NCBI RefSeq assembly: GCF_950023065.1
Contig: NC_088681.1
Coordinates: 8,928,001 to 8,992,000 of the forward strand
Source of the DNA: Planococcus citri
Taxonomy: Eukaryota; Arthropoda; Insecta; Hemiptera; Pseudococcidae
DNA: 64,000 nucleotides
Direction of reading: 5' to 3'
Shown: piece after piece, positions 58,771 to 64,000 of the stretch
Layout: the number at the start of each line of letters is the position of its first letter
Position numbering within the stretch: position 1 is the first letter of the stretch
Program-made: the position numbers and the translations under genes
Notes under the pieces: generated by a model
Databases searched by the model: none
What the model saw: only the letters and a program-made list of their open reading frames with translations
Told to the model about the DNA's origin: nothing

Positions 58771-60469
58771 CGAGATCCTCTGTCCATACTTCTGTCAAAC
58801 ATTCGTTCCTGATTTTTTTCGCTTCGATTAATATTTCTCTTGAATCAACATATTTGTACATACTTATACATTTCACTTCAAAGGTCGTTTAAAAATGCGC
58901 ACTAATCAACTTCTGGCAATTTTCACCCTTTCACCCAATCACCATTAATACTTAAACAAATCTACCCACAAAGCACGACTCGTGTACGTCTACGTATAGC
59001 TCGAGACATCGCTTTTATTTACACACTGTCCCATAATAAGCGATGAATTTTCCAAATTAAAGATTTGTAAACATTGATTCGATATACCTGATCAGTTTTG
59101 ACCATTCGTCCGAAGCAATTAAAAACCCACCACTATAGGCAGACTACACTCATACCTACTCACGAAGGGGAACTTGACCTAATATACAAAAATATATCCA
59201 TTTATAATTTTACATTCGTATTTGACAAACGGCATCGCATCGCTATTTTCCATCACCAACCACCAGGCACCACGCAAGAACGCGCGTATCAATAAAAATG
59301 AAAATTTAACGCGTAATTTCTACCTCAGCGATCGTGTGTGTCTGTGTATAATACGCAATGCATAGAAAATAACCAGGCCACGCAGCACGAGCCGATAAAA
59401 CCCATAAATCTTTAACTATTCGCCGGCCATAGCGAGAAATGTCCCTTCCGAGCCGCGTACGTACGAGGCTCAGTTTGGTTTTGCGTTTATAATAATGCTC
59501 GTTGTAAAACCAGCACGCGTTATCATCATCAACAACAACAACAACTGTAAAAGCAAAAGCATAATTTCCTATTTCCTTTTCTCAAATGTACACACAATCG
59601 TACATATACAGCCTGGATAGGAAAGGTAGATGATGAGGTGCAGGTACTCGTATATGTGGTGTATGAGGATGAGGAACCTACAGTTCTTATACACGACAAA
59701 TGCCAAAAGGTGAACACACGCCATCATGCGCAAACCTCATCATTATACAATGAGAACAAAGCAGACTTTATCGGCTCCGATAACACAATGACGAAGATAA
59801 TGAGGGTAATTTCACTCACCGTGTGACTGCGAATTAACCCGAGACTCGTTGCGCCGCGTCGTTCGAGTTCCATATTTACTCAACTAACCAACACGACGAC
59901 GATGGCTGTAGTCGAAATCGACAATACACATGTGCGTATCTTGAAACCTGCAATAAAAAATAAACCAATAAGTAGGTAACTTTATCTTTCGAGGAAACAT
60001 TTTGACCTGGTACCCTTCGATTTGAACGAAACTGAGCTAGATAGAAAGAGCATGTCTTGAAACCTCGTGAAAAAAAAAATACATATGAAAAGCTAGAGTT
60101 CAATTTTGAAATATGAATTTTTTGAGCGAAGTGAACCAATGTGAATAATTTTGTTCAATTCAAATCTCACATTTCGATAATTACACGTTTTGAGCCATTC
60201 TGGGGCCTTCAGCAATTTTATAGACTGATTTTCTCCAAAAATTTCAAATTGCTGTGGAGTGTGGAGTGGTCAAAAATGAACTTTTAACAGCTAGAGAGCT
60301 CATAGGTACCTGGTACCTACTCAATTTTTTTTCAAAAAAAAAAACTTCAGTGCATACTTGAATCAAAAAAAAAAAAAGTAACAAAACATGAAAAAAATGT
60401 TTACCAAGGTAGCGAAAAATCAACCAAAAAACAAAACAAAAAACAGAACACTTCGAAAAAGTACTCTGG
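58771..60469. other. Unique DNA; no convincing gene
   Basis: G+C-richer patches at 59250-59850 include ATCATCATCAACAACAACAA near 59522. An exon-like frame at about 59612-59710 (acceptor ATATACAG, 33 codons, GTGAAC donor) has a start phase that does not fit the phase-0 end of the 54697 exon, so it was not called. Confidence 0.4.
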
Positions 60470-61440
60470 TTTTTAATTTTTTTTTTCAATTGGCCTATTT
60501 TGCAACTTTTTGGTGAAAAAAAACGATACTTTTTCGCCAATTTTTGGCAAAGAAGTGCAGAGAATGCAATTTTTGGCGAAAAGCAAGATTCGACATTTTA
60601 TAGCAAAAGAAATGGATTTTTGGCAATTTCGGCCAAACTTTGAAGAATCTTTAACCATGTTGAAAAGTAGAAAAATTTTTGTAAATTTTTGTTACTTACC
60701 TTAAGGGAGAATTTTTGACGATATTGGCAAAAAATCGCCATATTTTTCAGAATATTTCTTGAAAAAAGTACCTAACACTGAAAAAATACAATTTTGGACC
60801 ACTTTGTGGCAGAGAAATACGTTGAAAAAACAAGACATTTTAACAATGTTCAGCAATTTGTTACGTAAATAATTACCAGGGGAGGGGGGGGCAAAAAACA
60901 ACATTTTTCACAAATTCTGTCAAAAAAATGAGACTTGAAGAAAATTTGAAAAATGTGAGAGGAATTTTCTGCACAAGAGAGACAATTTTTAGCCATTTTG
61001 CTAAAAAGAAGCATTTATGTCAGTTTTGAAAAAGCGAGCATTTTTGACCAGTTTTGGCAAAAAAGCAAAAACTTATAAACACTTGAAAAAAATTGAGATT
61101 TTTTGAAATATTTTTTGCAACAAAAATTTTTTTCAGCCATTTTGTTAAGTAATATACCTACTTATTTAGGTAATTTGAGAAAAATGAGAACTGTTGACAA
61201 TTTCCAGCAGAAAGGAAACTTCTCATAATTTTTGCAAAAAGTAGGACTTTTTTGACACGTTGAAAAAATTCGGATTTTTGGAATATTTTTTGCAAAAAAA
61301 ACCACAATTTTTAGCCATTTTGCTAAATATTTGAAAAAATGAACATTTTTCACAATTTTCAGCAAAAAGCAAAACTTTTTGGACATTTTGAAAAATTCAG
61401 ATTTTTTGAAATCCTTTTTGCCAAAAAAAAACACTATTGT
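60470..61440. repeat. Degenerate short-period repeat, second block
   Basis: Same word family as 55540-56440: TTTTGGCAAAAAGCAAGATT, TTTTAGCCATTTTGCTAAA, GAAAAAATTCGGATTTTTGG. Non-coding. The 110-codon open frame at 61162-61494 reads these repeats. Confidence 0.65.
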
Positions 61441-61913
61441 ACCAGGAGGGAATGTGCCCACAGCTTCCACCATAAGGGAAGATGTGTTCCTCAAAAGTGC
61501 ATACTCTGTGTATGGAAACTTCCATAAACCAGTGCTAACTGTTGAAGTAGTTCAATGAGGCCCTTACGAGTCCAGGTAGAAACCATCTTCAACATGATTT
61601 TATTAGCCGTTCACGCGTGTAGTTATGTTATTCACCACGTAGCACAACCGATGTCAAAGTCGATGGAAAAGACGAGATCTCTAATCCGTCACTTGTTGGC
61701 ACAACATTTGTTGACACCAATGTCAATATGACGAGTGAGAAGTTGATATCACAATCGACTGTCGTCTCCCTTCATTTTTTGTCTCAACAAGGTCTCGACA
61801 TGGGTGTCATTTTTTCAAGTGTAGAGGAGGGAAATGCTCCCAACTCTTTTTTTGATTCAAATAATGTTATTCTCAAAAATATTTCACCCTAAAAAATTTT
61901 TTTGAAAGAAAAA
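61441..61913. other. Complex non-coding stretch; no gene
   Basis: Bases 61640-61830 are rich in GTCGAC/GTTGAC-like words in both orientations, a composition also seen in the inverted repeat at 62150-63320. No RNA or protein gene recognised. Confidence 0.4.
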
Positions 61914-62000
61914 AACTTGCCCTGGGTAGGGATTGAACCCAGGTTGCCGCTGTCCTACTTGCTTCTGTCACATTCTATAACCACTAAACCATTGCTGTAA
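61914..62000 (-). ncRNA. tRNA-like Pol III unit (tRNA-derived SINE head or tRNA pseudogene)
   Basis: On the minus strand an A box TGGTTTAGTGG (61981-61991) is followed 41 bases later by a B box GGTTCAATCCC (61929-61939), both close to the tRNA promoter consensus. Then comes GGGCAAG and immediately a T7 run (61909-61915), a Pol III terminator. The T-arm pairs only in part and I cannot form a good acceptor or anticodon stem, so it is not a functional tRNA. A tRNA-derived SINE head or a decayed tRNA gene is more likely. Confidence 0.5.
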
Positions 62001-62149
62001 TTGAGGGAAGATATATGCCTTAAAAGAATATTCAGTCCATCTTTTTTTGGACCTAGAAAATTTTTCTGATTGTGTTGTTGATTCAGACATCGACAAATGA
62101 GTTGGCAACACTTCAAAATTTCTAAAAATATTTTATAAATCTTGTGATC

Positions 62150-63320
62150 GACATCAACTTCCTCATCAATATTAACCAGATGGTTGATGTTGATTACAAG
62201 ATCTACAGAAGTATCTACTCGATGACGACATTTTGTAAATACTTTTGTAGACACTCTATCGATATCAAAATTCAGGTTGTCTTGCCAATGCCAAAGTTGA
62301 TGACAATTATTAGATCAACAAAAGTAACTAACTATAAGGTAAACCCGGGTGAGATGACGCACCATTCTTAGAATCGTCATAAATTCGGCAAAAATGACTC
62401 AAAAAATTTGATACTTCGTGAAAAGTACTACGTACAGGTTCTGTACCTGTGGCCCTGAACAATTTTTTTTTTGGTCAATAATTTTTCGATTTTTTTGAAA
62501 AATAAAAAAAAAATTGTTTTGGCCATCTCTCCCATGTGCATGGGTGAGATGGCTTATGGGATTTTGCATGTAAATAATTGAAAATGTATTGAAAATTTTT
62601 TTTTTGAAATTTGAGATAAGCAGAAGTCACAGAAGTAGTCTTCTGTGTTGGATGTGTCTTGTGAGCTTAAATTTAAAAAATTCCATTAAAAAAATGAAAA
62701 GCATTATTATAACTATGAAATTTTCATAGGCCATCTCTCCCTGCACACATGTGCGGCATCTCTCCCATTTTGAGACTTTTTCTTTTTTCGTAAATTGATC
62801 TCACAAATCATTTGATATTGAAAAAGTTGTATAGCTCAAATTAATCTATATTAAATGTACTTTCCATTGGACTATTTGAAAACCAATTTCAGAATGTATT
62901 TTGAACGAAAATTTTTGTTTTAAAAATCATGAAAATTGATTCTTCAAAAAATTTCATCACTTTTCAACTTCAAGGATTTCCACAGACCAAAATATGTTAG
63001 GTCGGCGAAATATTTTTGTTGCATGTAAGGTAGTTGGGTATAAGGTATGTTTCTACACAGTTGGATTTGCGAATCAGTGTTGCCAACATACCAAAATTGA
63101 AGGTGCGGCATCTCTCCCGGTGCGGCATCTCACCCGGGTTTACCTTACAAGACAAAATTTTGTAGATGCTTTTGTCGATCTTATTGTTGACATCAACTTC
63201 GGATCGACAAGACAACCTGAATTTTGATATCGATTAGAGGGTCTACAAAGGTAATTATCTACAATATATTGAAACCTTGCACATGACTGAAGATACAAAA
63301 TAATGTAGACAGCAATGACA
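62150..63320. repeat. Inverted repeat flanking the 809-bp MITE
   Basis: Bases 62246-62325 (TGTAGACACTCTATCGATAT, CAAAATTCAGGTTGTCTTGC, GTTGATGACAATTATTAGAT) are mirrored at about 63165-63250 (GATCTTATTGTTGACATCAA, GACAAGACAACCTGAATTTT, GATATCGATTAGAGGGTCTA). The pair is about 80% alike and extends weakly outward. It is probably an older TIR or foldback element whose centre was the target of the MITE at 62337-63145. Confidence 0.7.
62337..63145. mobile_element. 809-bp TA-flanked MITE with iterated GGGTGAGATGRC motif
   Basis: Inverted ends AGGTAAACCCGGGTGAGATG are flanked by TA (62335-62336 and 63146-63147). The subterminal word GGGNGAGATGRC, or its complement GYCATCTCNCCC, occurs at about seven places: both ends (twice at the right), a back-to-back pair at 62521-62556 and again at 62731-62770. 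The TA target and AGGT start parallel the 5.9-kb element at 32998. No transposase. Confidence 0.85.
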
Positions 63321-63750
63321 ACCATCAGCATTTCCATCATAATTTTTGAAAATACCGTCAATTTTTAATCAATTATCATAAGCATAGTTAGATTACCCCC
63401 TTTGTGGATAATGTTCGGACTTTTTTCAATCAACAATCACGTAAAATCATGTCAATACTTTTGTTGAGGCCTATGACGATCTTGTCAGTGCTATGAGGGT
63501 CTGCTCGTGATAGGGAACTCGTTTTAGGCTTTGGTCATGTACATTATTCGTCTATGTTTTAGTAATTAATTTATATCTTATTCAATAAGTATAAATTATT
63601 ACAAGCACACACATAATTGTGATTTATTGAATCATTTATTGACTGTGCATATTACTCAAAACTCGCATGTATGCGTTGCAAAGAGATCCTGTCTTCAACC
63701 CTGTGTATTTGGAAGAAGTCACTTCATACAAGTATCAGACCCCCTCCCCA
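63321..63750. other. Non-coding; no feature
   Basis: AT-rich DNA with two AATAAA-like words on the minus strand near 63625-63650. It could be the interior leader of the LTR element at the right edge, but nothing confirms that. Confidence 0.35.
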
Positions 63751-63788
63751 TTACATATTGGCGCCCCACGTTGGGCGCCAATATGTAA
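63751..63788 (-). other. Palindrome containing a tRNA-Lys-type primer-binding site
   Basis: TTACATATTGGCGCCC and its exact reverse complement are separated by CACGTT. On the minus strand the sequence reads TTACA, TAT, TGGCGCCCAACGTGGGGC; the last 18 bases match the well-known primer-binding site for tRNA-Lys1,2. TTACA just before it would be the LTR end (63784). This marks a retroelement junction, with the LTR extending to higher coordinates. Confidence 0.6.
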
Positions 63789-63955
63789 GGTAGAGGACTG
63801 TCCTCTTCTGCTTGAAGATAGATGACATCTACTTTTACATACATGAGTTGAGCAGAACTCAACTCGCCTCCTGCACAGAAGAGCTCATAGGCGATTCCGG
63901 GGTGCATAAAACACTTCCATAATAATACATGAACATGCCCACTATTCAATTGATG
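63784..63955 (-). mobile_element. Partial LTR of a minus-strand retroelement (tentative)
   Basis: It begins TGTAAGGTAGAGG on the plus strand, directly next to the primer-binding site. It is either cut short by the pogo-like terminus at 63958 or continues beyond the window. No second LTR or coding sequence is visible, so the call rests on the PBS junction. Confidence 0.4.
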
Positions 63956-63957
63956 TA

Positions 63958-64000
63958 CAGTAGACTTCCGCTTATCCGGACAGCCGTATTATCCAGACAA
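63958..64000 (+). mobile_element. Terminus of a pogo/Tigger-like DNA transposon
   Basis: CAGTAGACTTCCGCTTATCC, followed by GGACAGCCGTATTATCC, is the typical CAGT...TTATCCGG end of pogo/Tigger elements, preceded by the required TA at 63956-63957. The body lies outside the window. Confidence 0.7.

Noticed and set aside
59612..59710. Possible 33-codon exon (WIGKVDDEVQVLVY...)
   Set aside because: Its start phase does not fit the phase-0 end of the 54697-54914 exon, and the donor GTGAAC is weak.

Overview
This is repeat-dominated, AT-rich eukaryotic DNA. It contains spliced exons with GT-AG borders and an intact BEL/Pao LTR retrotransposon, and it is packed with satellites, foldback elements and short DNA transposons. 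BEL/Pao elements are confined to animals. The long AT-rich introns and frequent GTAGGTA/TACTCGTA-type words suggest an arthropod, probably an insect and perhaps hemipteran (inference, not proven). There is no bacterial-style gene organisation. Most open reading frames under about 140 codons are at the length expected by chance at this base composition and are not called as genes.

Host gene: three plus-strand exons carry good splice signals and compatible phases: 5055-5205 (first coding exon), 22464-22508 (45-nt in-frame microexon) and 54697-54914. If they belong together, nearly the whole window is two large introns of about 17 and 32 kb, and every mobile element described here lies in an intron or beyond the last exon seen. 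I do not recognise the product.

Layout. 1-3252: a TTCGCGAA-core satellite with a 472-bp higher-order period, interrupted by a 1451-bp solo LTR with a 4-bp target duplication. 8440-9990 and 18515-19705: two inversely oriented arrays of a roughly 22-bp minisatellite. 12455-16255: a near-perfect palindrome with 1.69-kb arms around a 426-bp spacer. 23520-25290, 45050-46400 and 49680-52130, with several fragments elsewhere: a family of long inverted-repeat (foldback-like) elements built from GGAGCCTCCAGC-bearing subrepeats, with a YY1/Pho-type AAAATGGCGGC motif near each outer end. 26646-32812: a BEL/Pao element on the minus strand with identical 276-bp LTRs and 5-bp target duplications; its gag and pol share one frame and are separated by a single stop codon.

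32998-38904 is a 5.9-kb TA-flanked element without a transposase, filled with roughly 131-bp tandem repeats. Two further elements with 8-bp target duplications are nested in it (35683-36338 and 36751-37597). 41210-43015 holds remains of a non-LTR retrotransposon, itself carrying an internal inverted repeat and a 525-bp hAT-type MITE. 50605-51574 is a 970-bp element inserted in one foldback element. 62337-63145 is an 809-bp TA-flanked element with an iterated GGGTGAGATGRC motif, inserted between the arms of another inverted repeat. 61914-62000 is a tRNA-like Pol III unit. The right edge holds an LTR/primer-binding-site junction and the first bases of a pogo/Tigger-like terminus.

Several of the non-autonomous elements have their terminal word repeated inside, and many insertions can be dated relative to one another from nesting and target-site duplications. 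No autonomous transposase is present for any of the DNA elements.
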